DNA from: an uncultured Porphyromonadaceae bacterium
Lineage (GTDB): Bacteria; Bacteroidota; Bacteroidia; Bacteroidales; Barnesiellaceae
NCBI GenBank assembly: GCA_900538555.1
Contig: UPYI01000005.1
Coordinates: forward strand, 124,001-188,000
Direction of reading: 5' to 3'
DNA: 64,000 bases
A program made the position numbers and the translations under genes. Below are positions 1-9,700 of this stretch, in pieces; position 1 is the stretch's first letter, and each line of letters opens with the position of its first letter. The notes beneath the pieces are model-generated. The model had not been told where the DNA came from, ran no database searches, and was given only the letters and a program-made list of their open reading frames with translations.

Positions 1-1311
1 TTCGTTGAATATCTTTTCCTGTTCCACTAACAGTACGTCCATCCGGTCACGGGTACGGTGATATTCCGCTATCCGTTCGGCTTGCGGACGCAGCAGGGTG
101 GAGGTGATGATGACCATATCGGGAATGGCTTCGCCGTGCAGGTTCTGATTGGCTACCGTCCCGGTATATTCGGGGGTGGGCAGATCGGCATCCGGATTGA
201 ACGCGGCGTATTGCAAGCCTTCTGCGGTGGGGACGAACCGGAGGGTGTTCCCGACATCGGTCGTTTCTACCGATTGCGGATGCAGCGATGAGGTGATGTC
301 CCAGATGTGTGTGTCGGAAGTCGCTCCGGACAGGATGTAGCGATCGTTCGTGCCGGTCCGTTTGAAGCGGAAGCAGAGCGATCCGCTTTGGGGCAGCACG
401 AGGTTGCGTTTGTAGTTGATCCGGACGTAGTTGAGTGCGGCGCGTCGCAAGTTGGCGTTGCTGTTTACCACCAACTGGAACCGGAGTTTCACCGTGCCGT
501 CGGTTTCGGGAACGTTGTAGCTGTCGGCAACGAGCCGGATAAATTCGTGCGAATCGGCGATCGTGCTGATGTTCGATGTCTTGTATTGTGTCCCGTTGCA
601 ATAGCTGTACAGGGTGGCGTTGCTCGATTGCGAGCCTTTGCGTTCGAGTTTGGCTCCGAACGAGTAGGCGACGGTAATTGCCCGGTCGGTCGCGTCTTCG
701 AGCCGGAAGTCGTATTCCCGGTCGAGGTCGTAGGTGAAATCGTCGGCGAGGAAGAGCCGTCCCGTATGTCCGAGGCTGTAATTTTCGGGTTCGTACAGGA
801 AGTATTCGTCAAAATCGGTTATGTCGGTGTAGTAGGTGGCGGGAGCAGGTGTTTCGGCGGGTTCCACGTGCATCGGTTCGCCTGTTTCGCTCAGGAAATA
901 GTAGGTGCATTCCGAGTAGGGATGCTGGTAATGTTCGTATTGTGCCGATGAGCTGTTGTATTGCCACCGCGTATTCCCGAGGGCATAGAAATAGACGGCA
1001 TCGCCCGAATGCCATACCGAAATCTGGGGCAGGTCGTCGGGGGTGTTTTCCGAAAAGGTTTCGGGCAGCACGTTCCCGCCGTAACCGTAGATGTTCACCG
1101 CTTCGGGTCGGTCGAATCCCCATTGCCTGAGTTGGGCGTAGGTGATGCGGTGTATGCCTGTCTCCACGGTTTTCACCTTTACCCAATCGCCGGATGCCAG
1201 TACCGAACGTGCGGCATAATAGTCGGTAGGCAACGCCTGCATCGGGCGCGGCAGCAGGGAGAGGAGGCAGAGCACCCAAACGCGGATAATATGTCGGGAA
1301 AGGTTGTTCAT
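1..1311 (-). CDS. PorU-like type IX secretion sortase paralogue, C-terminus cut by window edge
   Basis: 437 codons read open from ATG at 1311 to base 1, so the 3' part lies outside. It begins with a signal peptide (MNNLSRHIIRVWVLCLLSLL, then PRPMQA). The body parallels the complete PorU at 2705-6130: 'VKxxxxETGxHxIxxxxLRQWGF', 'IYGYGGNxLPE' and 'ANQNxHGxxxPDMxI' occur in the same order. The cut falls just before the region holding the catalytic His and Cys in PorU, so activity cannot be judged. PorU is the C25-family cysteine sortase on the cell surface that removes C-terminal sorting domains from type IX cargo and attaches cargo to A-LPS. The gene starts 12 bp after the FAH-family gene and so is probably the last visible gene of the rex transcript. 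A second PorU-type gene is unusual; this copy may be a paralogue with another substrate range. Confidence 0.85.
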   Translation of the reverse strand, partial: MNNLSRHIIRVWVLCLLSLLPRPMQALPTDYYAARSVLASGDWVKVKTVETGIHRITYAQLRQWGFDRPEAVNIYGYGGNVLPETFSENTPDDLPQISVWHSGDAVYFYALGNTRWQYNSSSAQYEHYQHPYSECTYYFLSETGEPMHVEPAETPAPATYYTDITDFDEYFLYEPENYSLGHTGRLFLADDFTYDLDREYDFRLEDATDRAITVAYSFGAKLERKGSQSSNATLYSYCNGTQYKTSNISTIADSHEFIRLVADSYNVPETDGTVKLRFQLVVNSNANLRRAALNYVRINYKRNLVLPQSGSLCFRFKRTGTNDRYILSGATSDTHIWDITSSLHPQSVETTDVGNTLRFVPTAEGLQYAAFNPDADLPTPEYTGTVANQNLHGEAIPDMVIITSTLLRPQAERIAEYHRTRDRMDVLLVEQEKIFNE

Positions 1312-1322
1312 GATGTGTACGG

Positions 1323-1937
1323 TTATTTGACGTGGAAGTTCAGCACCTCCCGGTCGCCGATAAAGCCCTGCAAGTGATTCCCGATCTGTACGGGACCGAC
1401 ACCTGCCGGAGTTCCCGTATAGATGAGGTCGCCGATTTTCAGGGTATAGAACTGACTGACGTATGCGATGATCTCATCGACCGGAAAAATCAGGTCGGCG
1501 GTATTGCCCTGTTGCACGGTCTTCCCGTCGATTTGCAGGGAGAATGCGGTATGGGCAATGGCGGTTTCTCCGTCGAGCGGAATGAATTCGCCGATCACTG
1601 CCGATCCGTCGAATCCTTTGGAGAGGTCCCACGGCGCGCCGGCTTCCCGGAAGCGGGTTTGCAGGTCGCGGGCGGTGAAGTCGATGCCTACGGTTATATC
1701 CTGATAATACCGGTGGGCGAACCGCGGGGCGATGTTTTTTCCGAGCCGGCTGATGCGTACTACCAACTCGGCTTCGTATTCGATCTGCCGGGAGAATGCG
1801 GGGAGGAAAAACGGTTTGCCGTCTTTCAGCAGTGCCGATTCGGGTTTCAGGAATATGGTGGGATATTGAGGCTGCTCGCGTTGCGACATCTCTTCGTTGT
1901 GCGATTTGTAATTCCAGCCTACTGCAATGATCTTCAT
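1323..1937 (-). CDS. Fumarylacetoacetate hydrolase family protein (acylpyruvase / FAHD1-like)
   Basis: 204 residues, the normal length for single-domain FAH-family enzymes such as FAHD1 and YcgM. It opens with 'MKIIAVGWNYKSHNEEM', followed by 'PTIFLKPESALL'. The metal-binding acidic residues lie in 'IEYEAELVV' (near residues 53-61) and 'VGIDFTARDLQ' (near 83-93). The C-terminal part contains 'GDLIYTGTPAGVGPV', the usual substrate-loop signature. Relatives cleave acylpyruvates or decarboxylate oxaloacetate in the cytoplasm; the exact substrate cannot be read from sequence. The start lies 8 bp after the rex stop and the stop is 12 bp before the next gene, so it is very likely co-transcribed with rex. 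Confidence 0.88.
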   Translation of the reverse strand: MKIIAVGWNYKSHNEEMSQREQPQYPTIFLKPESALLKDGKPFFLPAFSRQIEYEAELVVRISRLGKNIAPRFAHRYYQDITVGIDFTARDLQTRFREAGAPWDLSKGFDGSAVIGEFIPLDGETAIAHTAFSLQIDGKTVQQGNTADLIFPVDEIIAYVSQFYTLKIGDLIYTGTPAGVGPVQIGNHLQGFIGDREVLNFHVK

Positions 1938-1945
1938 CGGTCGCT

Positions 1946-2593
1946 TTATTTTTTATGTTCCTGCAAGCGGTTGAACATGACCGCCAGATGGGCGTAGATG
2001 GAGGTGTTCTGGGTAACGATGTGTTTGGGAACCCGAATCCGGTAGGGTGTGAAGTTCCATACCGCCTTGATACCTCCGGCAATCATTTCGTCGGTTGCAG
2101 CCTGTGCTTTGTCTACGGGTACGGTCAGTACGCCGATTTGTATCGCCAGCGTCTTTCGCTTTTCGGCAAATTCCGAAACGTCGTAAACGGGGATGCCGTT
2201 GATGTTCTTGCCGGTTATTTCGGGATTTACATCGAATCCGGCGACGACGTTCAGTCCGTATTGCAGCAGTCCGGTATCTTGCAGCAATGCCGCACCGAGA
2301 CTTCCCACGCCGAATATGCAGGCGTTGTGCATGGAGGTGAATCCCAGAAAATCTTCCAATACCGAAACCAGCGAATTGACTTCATATCCGACTCTGGTCT
2401 TTCCGGATATGTTCAGAAACGAAAGGTCTTTGGCGATTTGCGATGCGTCTACATTGATTTCTTTGGCGATTTGCGTCGAAGAAATATATTCGTCGCCCCG
2501 CTTCTTCAACAGTTTGACGTATGCGAGATACCACGGCAGTCGTCTGAGTGAAGGTTCCGGCAGTTTTATATTTATTTTTTCCGAATCGCTCAT
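1946..2593 (-). CDS. rex: Redox-sensing transcriptional repressor Rex
   Basis: 215 residues. The N-terminal winged helix includes 'LPEPSLRRLPWYLAYV', 'ISSTQIAKEINVDASQIAKDLS' and 'GKTRVGYEV'. The C-terminal Rossmann domain includes 'ACIFGVGSLGAAL', the NAD(H)-binding loop. Rex represses fermentation and respiration genes and releases DNA when NADH/NAD+ rises. An in-frame ATG three codons upstream (2602) is possible, but the -10-type element at 2616-2623 would leave almost no leader for it, so the MSDSEK start is preferred. It lies 111 bp downstream of porU with its own promoter, and FAH and the second PorU-like gene follow closely. Confidence 0.95.
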   Translation of the reverse strand: MSDSEKINIKLPEPSLRRLPWYLAYVKLLKKRGDEYISSTQIAKEINVDASQIAKDLSFLNISGKTRVGYEVNSLVSVLEDFLGFTSMHNACIFGVGSLGAALLQDTGLLQYGLNVVAGFDVNPEITGKNINGIPVYDVSEFAEKRKTLAIQIGVLTVPVDKAQAATDEMIAGGIKAVWNFTPYRIRVPKHIVTQNTSIYAHLAVMFNRLQEHKK

Positions 2594-2615
2594 ATAGCAC
2601 ATAATTTAGCCGTTG

Positions 2616-2623
2616 CAAAAATA
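2616..2623 (-). promoter_or_regulatory. Bacteroidota -7 promoter element for rex
   Basis: On the minus strand this reads TATTTTTG, matching TAnnTTTG. It lies about 22 nt before the chosen rex ATG. No clear TTG was found at the -33 position, so the call rests on one element and its placement. Confidence 0.5.
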
Positions 2624-2704
2624 GGAAAAAAAGTTCACTTTATTATCAGCTTCTTAGATAGATTGCCCGATATTTTTTAAGAAACCGATAGATATAAGTC
2701 TATA

Positions 2705-5700
2705 TTATTCTTGCCCGAGTACAAGCAGGCGTCGGGTTTGTGTCGCTTCGTGTACGCCGTCGGTGGAGATGGTGGCGCGATAGAGGTACATGCCTCCGGG
2801 CACACGCGACCCGCTGGCGTCGGTCAGATCCCAATGTGCGGGGAACGAACTGAACAGGTCGGAACGCCCGGTCATTTCGTAGTTCCACACCTGCACGCCG
2901 AGCGGATTGAATACCGAGATGCGGACGGTGATCGTGGCATCGGGACGGTCGTGGGTGAGGTAGAAGTTGGTCGATGTACGGGCGGGATTGCTGTCGGCAT
3001 AGAGGTCGGCGATGCGCGGTTTCAGCCCTTTATGCACCGAGAATCCGATTGTCGCCTCGGAGGAGTTGTTTTCGGTGTCCCACACCCGGAGTGTCAGCGT
3101 ATGGTATCCTTCGCTCAGGTCGTTGAGCGGATAGGCGATCGAGCCTTTTCCGGCGTGCCCGAGGTCTGCCTGATAGTAGATGCTGACATCGGTGTACACC
3201 GTTTTGCCGTCGAGCGTCACCTGCATCTGGTGTCCGATACCCGCATCGGAGAGGTTGATCCCCGACGGGTCTTCGAATCCGGCGAAGAGCATCGGCGATT
3301 CGTTTACCTTGCCTCCGTCGGCGAACGACTCGGTGTTGAGGTAGATGTATTGTATTTCGGGTCCCTCTTCGTCTTCGGTTTCCAGATCGGCGATGCCCCC
3401 GACGCTGAAATCGGTTTCGCTGCCGTTGGCTTCGCGTCCGTTTTCGTCGTAGGCATAGAGGGTGATCATACCGTTCTCATCGGCGAAACGTATTTCGCCG
3501 GGCATCCGGAACTTGATTTCGAATTGTCCGTTGCGGATCGAGTCCATGCCGGAGAAGAGACGTGTGGTGCGCTCGAAGAACTTGGTGGGCGTACCTTCTT
3601 TGCCGTATCCGTTCGAGATGACTTCGGCTTCGGCATCGAATACGGTGGGCTGGACGATGCCGTTGAAATCGGACAGCCGCGTCCCTTTGCGGTCCTGTAT
3701 TTCGCCGCGTATGGTTACTTCGCCTCTCGCCTGCATCCACGGCAACTCTTCCGTGCCTACTTCGATGCCGTTGATCGCGGTCACTTTTGCCCGGTGCGAG
3801 GGGTAGTCGAGGCGCATGGCGGGGTCGCCCAGCAACGTATATACCAGTTTGTTGCTGTCGTCGTAAAGTACCGTGTCGTTTTTCGCGTTCTTGACGATGT
3901 CGCCCAGCCGCTGTATTTCGCCGTCGGCATCGCGTTTGAACAACTGGTCGCCGATCCGGATATTGAGTTTCCGGTTTTCCGAGATGAAGGCTACCCGTGT
4001 CGTCGATATGAGGGCTATGGCTCCGCCTTGTTCGTTCAGGAAGAGGTATTCTCCGCCCGATATTTCTTCGGAGTCGTAGCGGCTGAAATCGCAGGTGGCG
4101 GTGATGAAGAGCGGCCAGCGTTTCAGATACATCGAGCGTATGTCGGTGATGTTCAGCAGCCCTTCGTGCGTCCAGCCTACGGGGTTGGCGTGTCCGGCAT
4201 AGTTGAGCACCAATTGCCCCTCGTCGAGCAGCTTGAACAGGCGGCTCTTGGCTTCGGGATAGGTTCGCCCGGTAGAGGTGGAGACGGCGGGATAGGCGTC
4301 GATATATACTTTGTTGATGAATACGTCCGGATCGTTTCTGCGTATGGCACGTTCCACATCGTCCGATTGCGTCATGTGTATGCCTCCGTTCTCGTCGTCG
4401 GCTACGAGGCAGATGTTGTTTTTCCAGTTGCCGAAGTTGGGTTCGGTGACGTAGTTGTAGAGTTTGTCTACTGCGGCTTTGGCTTCCGCAACGCTTTTGA
4501 CGGGGAAGCGTCCGATGCCGATACGCATTTTATCGGTGGTAAGGCTTAGCCCCGAATTGTTGTCGAGCAGGGCGAAATAGTCGTCGCAAGTGTACGAACT
4601 CTTTTCGTCGGTGCCTGCCGGCGACTGGTAGGTGAGCAGCATCGGATAGTTCTGCGATTTGCCGTTGGTCGTGATCCGCCGGTTGTCGTACGATCCGCGG
4701 CCGAACAGCAGCAGGTGTTTCAGCGAGTGTTCGCCCTCGGGGCGGTCGTAGAACATCTTTGCCACACGGCGGTAGGCGGTGGCATCGGGTGCTCCCGACG
4801 AAAATTCGTTGAATACCCATTCGTGGTCGAGCACGGCTACCTTGAAACTGTCGATCGAGGTGTGCAGGTCGGCGATGCGTTGTGCCTGCGCCAGATATTC
4901 CGCCGGCGAGAGGATGATCATGTCGGGCGTTTCCATGCCGTGTATGTTCTGGTTTGCCGTTCTGCCTACCCGCGACGGTACCGGGTATGTCGCGCTTTCG
5001 TTGAATGCGATGTATTCGTGATACCCCGGTGCGGCTGGGGCGAAACGTATAGTGCCGTTTGTTGCCTGTACGTCGATCCGTTGCGGGGCAAGCGGCTGGG
5101 TAATATCCCATACTTGGGTGGCGTCGCTGCATCCCGAAATTTCGCATGTCCCGTCGAATTCGGGAATACGGAATTGCAGGCTGCCGTTGTTCAGTTTCAA
5201 CTGCCGTTCGTACACGATTCGGATATAGTCGAGCCGGGCGTTGGTAACGGAACCGCCGGCTGAAAAGGCGATGCGGATATTGTTGCTTATCGTATCTACC
5301 GTCATCTCCTTGGTCGTGTTGATGAGTTTCAGAAATTCGTAGGTGGCATCGCTGTTTTGCGAAATCTGGTCGGAGGAGGTGGAGGCGAGGCTTTTGCCGT
5401 TTTGCGACAAGGCGATTTGTCCGCTGCCGCCCATGATCCGTGCGCCGAACGATACCGTCAGCGTCGCTTTCGAGGGAAGTACGGCATCGGTCAGTCTGAA
5501 CGGAAAATTTTGCGAAGTGGTGTATTGGAAGTCTTCGCCCATGAACAGGCGTCCGGTTTTGCCGGGCGATACGATCTCTTTCTCATGCAACAGGTAGTCG
5601 GGGAACGATGTGTACACGTTGCCGCCCGCTGTTTCGCCCGATGCGACCGACGGCAGTGCGGCTTCATCGCCGTCGCTTTCGGTCAGGAAATAATATCCGG

Positions 5701-6130
5701 CGGAAGAGTAGGTGTTCTGTGTGTGCGAGAAAGTTTTCCGGTCGGGGTTGTAACGCCATGCTACGGTTCCTTGCGCATAGAACATGATCTTGTTGCGTCC
5801 GCGATATACGGGCACTTGGGGCAGGTCGTCCGGATCGTCTTCGGAAAGACGTTCGGGCAATATGTTTCCGCCATATCCGTAAATACGTACTTTATCGGGC
5901 TGGGAGAAACCCCATTGCCGGAGCGTGGTGTGCGAGATCTGGTGCATGCCGGTTTCGGTGACCGAAATTTTCACCCATGTGCCTTGTGCCAATACCGATT
6001 CGGCAGCGTACTTTTCGGGTGCGAAAGCCTGCCCGTCGGGTACGAATATCGACAGGAACAGCACGGCGCAGAGAAATCGGATTCCCTGCATGGCGAAAAA
6101 CTGGCGGATCGGGTGTCGTTGTCGGTTCAT
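2705..6130 (-). CDS. porU: Type IX secretion system sortase PorU
   Basis: 1141 residues, the normal length for PorU. A signal peptide is present; an internal ATG (codon 14, 6091) gives the more typical 'MQGIRFLCAVLFLSIFV' leader, so the true start may be 6091. The C25 peptidase core lies near residues 400-780. The probable catalytic His is H647 in 'LNYAGHANPVGW' and the probable nucleophile is C680 in 'FITATCDFSRYDSEE'. Ig-like domains follow, then a C-terminal type IX-type domain beginning 'PRIADLYADSNPARTS' and ending 'TQTRRLLVLGQE'. PorU sits on the outer surface with PorV, PorQ and PorZ, cuts sorting tails and attaches cargo to A-LPS. The first gene of the minus-strand group, it is divergent from the SUI1-like gene. 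porV is not in this window. Confidence 0.93.
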   Translation of the reverse strand: MNRQRHPIRQFFAMQGIRFLCAVLFLSIFVPDGQAFAPEKYAAESVLAQGTWVKISVTETGMHQISHTTLRQWGFSQPDKVRIYGYGGNILPERLSEDDPDDLPQVPVYRGRNKIMFYAQGTVAWRYNPDRKTFSHTQNTYSSAGYYFLTESDGDEAALPSVASGETAGGNVYTSFPDYLLHEKEIVSPGKTGRLFMGEDFQYTTSQNFPFRLTDAVLPSKATLTVSFGARIMGGSGQIALSQNGKSLASTSSDQISQNSDATYEFLKLINTTKEMTVDTISNNIRIAFSAGGSVTNARLDYIRIVYERQLKLNNGSLQFRIPEFDGTCEISGCSDATQVWDITQPLAPQRIDVQATNGTIRFAPAAPGYHEYIAFNESATYPVPSRVGRTANQNIHGMETPDMIILSPAEYLAQAQRIADLHTSIDSFKVAVLDHEWVFNEFSSGAPDATAYRRVAKMFYDRPEGEHSLKHLLLFGRGSYDNRRITTNGKSQNYPMLLTYQSPAGTDEKSSYTCDDYFALLDNNSGLSLTTDKMRIGIGRFPVKSVAEAKAAVDKLYNYVTEPNFGNWKNNICLVADDENGGIHMTQSDDVERAIRRNDPDVFINKVYIDAYPAVSTSTGRTYPEAKSRLFKLLDEGQLVLNYAGHANPVGWTHEGLLNITDIRSMYLKRWPLFITATCDFSRYDSEEISGGEYLFLNEQGGAIALISTTRVAFISENRKLNIRIGDQLFKRDADGEIQRLGDIVKNAKNDTVLYDDSNKLVYTLLGDPAMRLDYPSHRAKVTAINGIEVGTEELPWMQARGEVTIRGEIQDRKGTRLSDFNGIVQPTVFDAEAEVISNGYGKEGTPTKFFERTTRLFSGMDSIRNGQFEIKFRMPGEIRFADENGMITLYAYDENGREANGSETDFSVGGIADLETEDEEGPEIQYIYLNTESFADGGKVNESPMLFAGFEDPSGINLSDAGIGHQMQVTLDGKTVYTDVSIYYQADLGHAGKGSIAYPLNDLSEGYHTLTLRVWDTENNSSEATIGFSVHKGLKPRIADLYADSNPARTSTNFYLTHDRPDATITVRISVFNPLGVQVWNYEMTGRSDLFSSFPAHWDLTDASGSRVPGGMYLYRATISTDGVHEATQTRRLLVLGQE

Positions 6131-6174
6131 ATACTGGCTTTCTGCCGTTCCAAAGCGGCGTGTCGCTGTTTTGC

Positions 6175-6202
6175 CCGCAAGGCTCTTCGGGGCTTCTTGC
6201 GG
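6175..6202 (-). promoter_or_regulatory. Leader hairpin upstream of porU
   Basis: On the minus strand CCGCAAG pairs with CTTGCGG around a 14-nt loop, about 45 nt upstream of the porU start. A good TAnnTTTG was not found between 6131 and 6300, so whether this is in the mRNA leader is an inference. Confidence 0.3.
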
Positions 6203-6314
6203 TTTCGGGCGATGCGCAGGGTTTGGTTCGGGCGCTACACTTTCTTTTTAATAACGTGGCGTATCGGATTTTATTATAGTGCCGTCCGATAAAAAATTGC
6301 CGGACAGCGGCGGC

Positions 6315-6345
6315 TTGACGGTCTCGAAAAAAATATTTACTTTTG
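6315..6345 (+). promoter_or_regulatory. Promoter of the SUI1-like gene
   Basis: TTG at 6315-6317, a 20-bp spacer, then TACTTTTG at 6338-6345: a full match to the Bacteroidota -33/-7 consensus. The start codon at 6384 leaves a leader of roughly 30 nt. This decides against an in-frame upstream start at 6279, which would lie before the promoter. Confidence 0.75.
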
Positions 6346-6383
6346 TATCTGCCCGATATGTCGGGCGGAAAAATAGGGATGTT

Positions 6384-6725
6384 ATGGCAAAGAACGACTG
6401 GAAAGATCGGTTGAATATCGTCTATTCGACGAATCCCGATTTCAAATACGATGACGGCGGGGAGGAAGAAGTTGAAACGCTGCCGCCTGCCCGGCAGCAA
6501 TTGCGGATACAGCTCGACAAGCGGAACCGTAACGGCAAGTCGGTGACATTGATTACCGGCTTCGTGGGAACGGAGGACGGTTTGAAAGAGTTGGGCAAGA
6601 TGCTGAAAACCAAATGCGGCGTAGGCGGATCGAGCAAGGACGGCGAGATACTGATTCAAGGCGATTTCCGCCAGAAGGTGTGCGACTTGCTGCTGCAAGC
6701 CGGTTACAAGGCACGGGTAATTTAA
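6384..6725 (+). CDS. SUI1/eIF1-like translation initiation factor (YciH family)
   Basis: 113 residues, typical of bacterial YciH/SUI1 proteins. The N-terminus 'MAKNDWKDRLNIVYSTNP' is followed by the SUI1 fold, with 'LRIQLDKRNRNGKSVTLITGF' split over residues 41-61, then 'LGKMLKTKCGVGGSSKDGEI' and 'IQGDFRQKV'. These are the family's conserved basic and glycine-rich motifs. The archaeal and eukaryotic homologue checks start-codon selection on the small ribosomal subunit; the bacterial role is less well defined. It stops 13 bp before the helicase gene and probably shares its transcript. The start was chosen because the promoter at 6315-6345 excludes the longer reading. Confidence 0.92.
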   Translation: MAKNDWKDRLNIVYSTNPDFKYDDGGEEEVETLPPARQQLRIQLDKRNRNGKSVTLITGFVGTEDGLKELGKMLKTKCGVGGSSKDGEILIQGDFRQKVCDLLLQAGYKARVI

Positions 6726-6738
6726 CGGGGCTGCCGCT

Positions 6739-9700
6739 ATGCTTCACATATACAGGGCTTCTGCCGGATCGGGCAAGACCTATACTCTGACATTCGAGTA
6801 TATCAAACTCTTGTTGGGCTACCGCAACGAGCAGGGTATGCTGTGTCTTTTCCCGAAAGGGCGGGATATGCACCGGCATATTCTGGCGGTGACATTTACG
6901 AACAAGGCTACCGAAGAGATGAAGCGGCGGATCATTGCCGAGCTGAACGTGCTGGCGCACGAGCCGGAGCGGTCGGCTTATCTTCGCGACCTGACCCGCG
7001 AATTCGCCTGCGATGCGGAAGCGGTGAGCCGGATAGCCGGCGAGACCTTGTTCCGGCTGTTGCACGATTTTTCGTTTTTCAACATCAGCACGATCGATAA
7101 ATTTTTCCAACAGGCGTTGCGGGCGTTTACCCGCGATCTGGGATTGCCCGGCGGATTCAATGTGGAACTGGACGACAAGATGGTGATTGCCGAAGCGATC
7201 GACCGGTTGTTCTCCGACTTGGACGACCCTTCGCAGAAAACCCTGTTGGAGTGGCTGATCAGTTATACCTCCGATCAGGTGGAGGAGGGCAAATCGTGGA
7301 ATATCAACCGTTCGAGCGGTGAAAGCGATATTTTCAAATTGGCGAAAGAGCTGTCGAAAGAGACCTATAAACAGTATCGCAGCCTGTTGTTGGAGGTGGT
7401 TTCGGACAAGTCGGTATTGCTCGACTACCAGCGGTCGATGCGGAAAATCATACAGGAGTTTGTCGGCGAACTGTGCGCTATCGGCAAAGAGGCGATGGAG
7501 TTGATCCGGAATGCCGGGCTGTCGGTCGAGGATTTCAAATACGGGACTTCGTCCGCCCCGAGCTATTTCCGGAAAATGGAACAACTGACCCAGCCGAAAT
7601 TCGATCCGCCCTCTGCGCGGTTCCGTAAGGCGGTAGACAACGAACGGGAGTGGTACAAGGACGATTCGCCGAAACGGGCAGAGTTGCAGGCTGTCTATCC
7701 GGCATTGAACACGCTGGCGGTACGCCTGTGCGAACTGCTCGACGGGGAGCGTTACCGGATGTTTGCCACGGCAGTCGCTACCGGCGAGTTCCTCTATGTG
7801 CTGGGGATATTGATCGACATTGACAAGCGGATCGAGGAGTATCAAGTCGAACACAATACGTTTCTGTTGAGCGAGACTTCGGGCATATTGAACCAGATCA
7901 TCAACGAAAGCGATGCCCCGTTTATCTATGAAAAACTGGGTACGCAGATCGACCATTTCATGATCGACGAGTTTCAGGATACGTCGAGCCTGCAATGGCG
8001 GAATTTTTCGCCGTTAGTGTCGGAGAGCCTTTCGCATGGTCGTGACAATCTGATTGTGGGCGATGCGAAACAGAGTATTTATCGTTTCCGGAATTCGGAC
8101 TGGCAATTGTTGAGCCGCGGGCTGGGCAGACAGTTCTCGCCCGAACAGCGGCGCGATTTCGATATGGAAGTGAACTGGCGCAGTGCGCGGAATATCGTCG
8201 GGTTCAACAATGCCTTTTTCCAGCAGTCGGTATTGCGTACCGCCGCGCAATTGCAGGCGGAGATCGATGCCGCCGGCAACAGGGCGTGCGACGACTACCC
8301 GAAACTGTTTCTGGATGCCTATAAGGATGTCTGCCAGCGGGTGTCGCCGAAAGAGAATCTGCCGGGCGGGCACGTTGTCGTGCGGATGTGGGAGCCCGAA
8401 CGTACCACCGATTTCAGGGAGGAGGCGTTGGAACGGATTCCCGATACGGTACGGGCATTGCAAGACCGGGGGTATGAAGCCCGCGATATTGTGTTCTTGG
8501 TCCGGAAGAACGAGGAGGGTGCCGATATTATCGACCTGCTGCTGAAAGCGGAGAATGACGATCCGCGCTACAATTTCGATGTGATCTCGAACGAATCGTT
8601 GCTGCTGTGCCACGCACCGGTGGTGAAAATGGCGATCGGCGTGTTGCACTACATGCAGTCGCCCGACTCGGAAATAAACCGCTTTCAGGCATTTTACGAT
8701 TATGCGACGGCGTTGTCGCCCGATGCCGAAAGCAATGTGGTGTCGAGATATTTCAAAGACCGGGAAACTGCCGAAGAGATGTTGCGGGAGATTGCCCGGC
8801 AGGTATATGACAAGCCGCTTTTCGAAATGTGCGAACAGATATTCACCTGTTTCTCCGATAAAAGCGACCGAACCGAAACGGCGTATATCCAAGCCTTTCA
8901 GGATTGTGTGCTGGACTATACGCGAAACCATTCCGCCGACCTGCTGTCGTTTTTGGAGTGGTGGGAGCTGAAAAAAGAGAAGTTGTCGGTCAATACCCCC
9001 GACGGGCAGAATGCCATTCGGGTGATGACGATTCACAAATCGAAAGGATTGGAGTTCAGGGCAGTAGTGATACCGTTCTGCGACTGGTCGCTCGACAGTT
9101 CGCGTGCCCCGTTGATCTGGTGCTCTCCGCAGGTAGAACCGTTCGACCGTCTTCCGGTAGTGCCGTTGAAATACGGCAGCCGGTTGGGCAATACCTACTA
9201 TGCCCTGGAGTATTACCGGGAAAAGGTAAATCAGTATATCGACAGCCTGAATGTCGCTTATGTGGCATTTACGCGAGCCCGCGAGGAACTGGTCGTATTC
9301 GCTCCGCTTCCCAAGAAAGAACGGGAGATAAAAACTATCGGCTCGTTGCTCTCCGTCTGCCTTTCCGAACCGGCATTGCCGCTGCCCGAAGGGATGCGTT
9401 CGGTGGGGACGCCGGTGCGCCTCGATACGGGCGATACGGACAACGAGATCAAGTATGAGGCGGGTGCGGAGTGGTATCCGGTCTCCGAAGCCGAACCGGT
9501 TTCCGAAGCGGCTTTGTATATACCCGAATATGTGTCGATCGACCCAGCCGACCGACTGCACCTGCGTTTGCAGGGGAAGGGGGCTTTTCAGGAGAGTCGC
9601 GACCGTATTTACGGTACATGGATGCATCGCATTCTGAGCGAAATACGTTATGGAGAAGATATAGATGCCGCGGTGGAGCGTTATCGTTTTGCCGGGGAAC

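Noticed and set aside
2711..4549. 612-codon open frame on the plus strand opposite porU
   Set aside because: Full overlap with PorU, which carries clear family motifs; the opposite frame has none.
6279..6383. Longer N-terminus for the SUI1-like protein
   Set aside because: The consensus promoter at 6315-6345 lies inside this stretch, and the family begins at the downstream Met.
6553..7995. 480-codon open frame on the minus strand opposite the helicase gene
   Set aside because: It is a shadow of the G+C-rich helicase reading frame: no signal, no domain motif and full overlap with a convincing gene.
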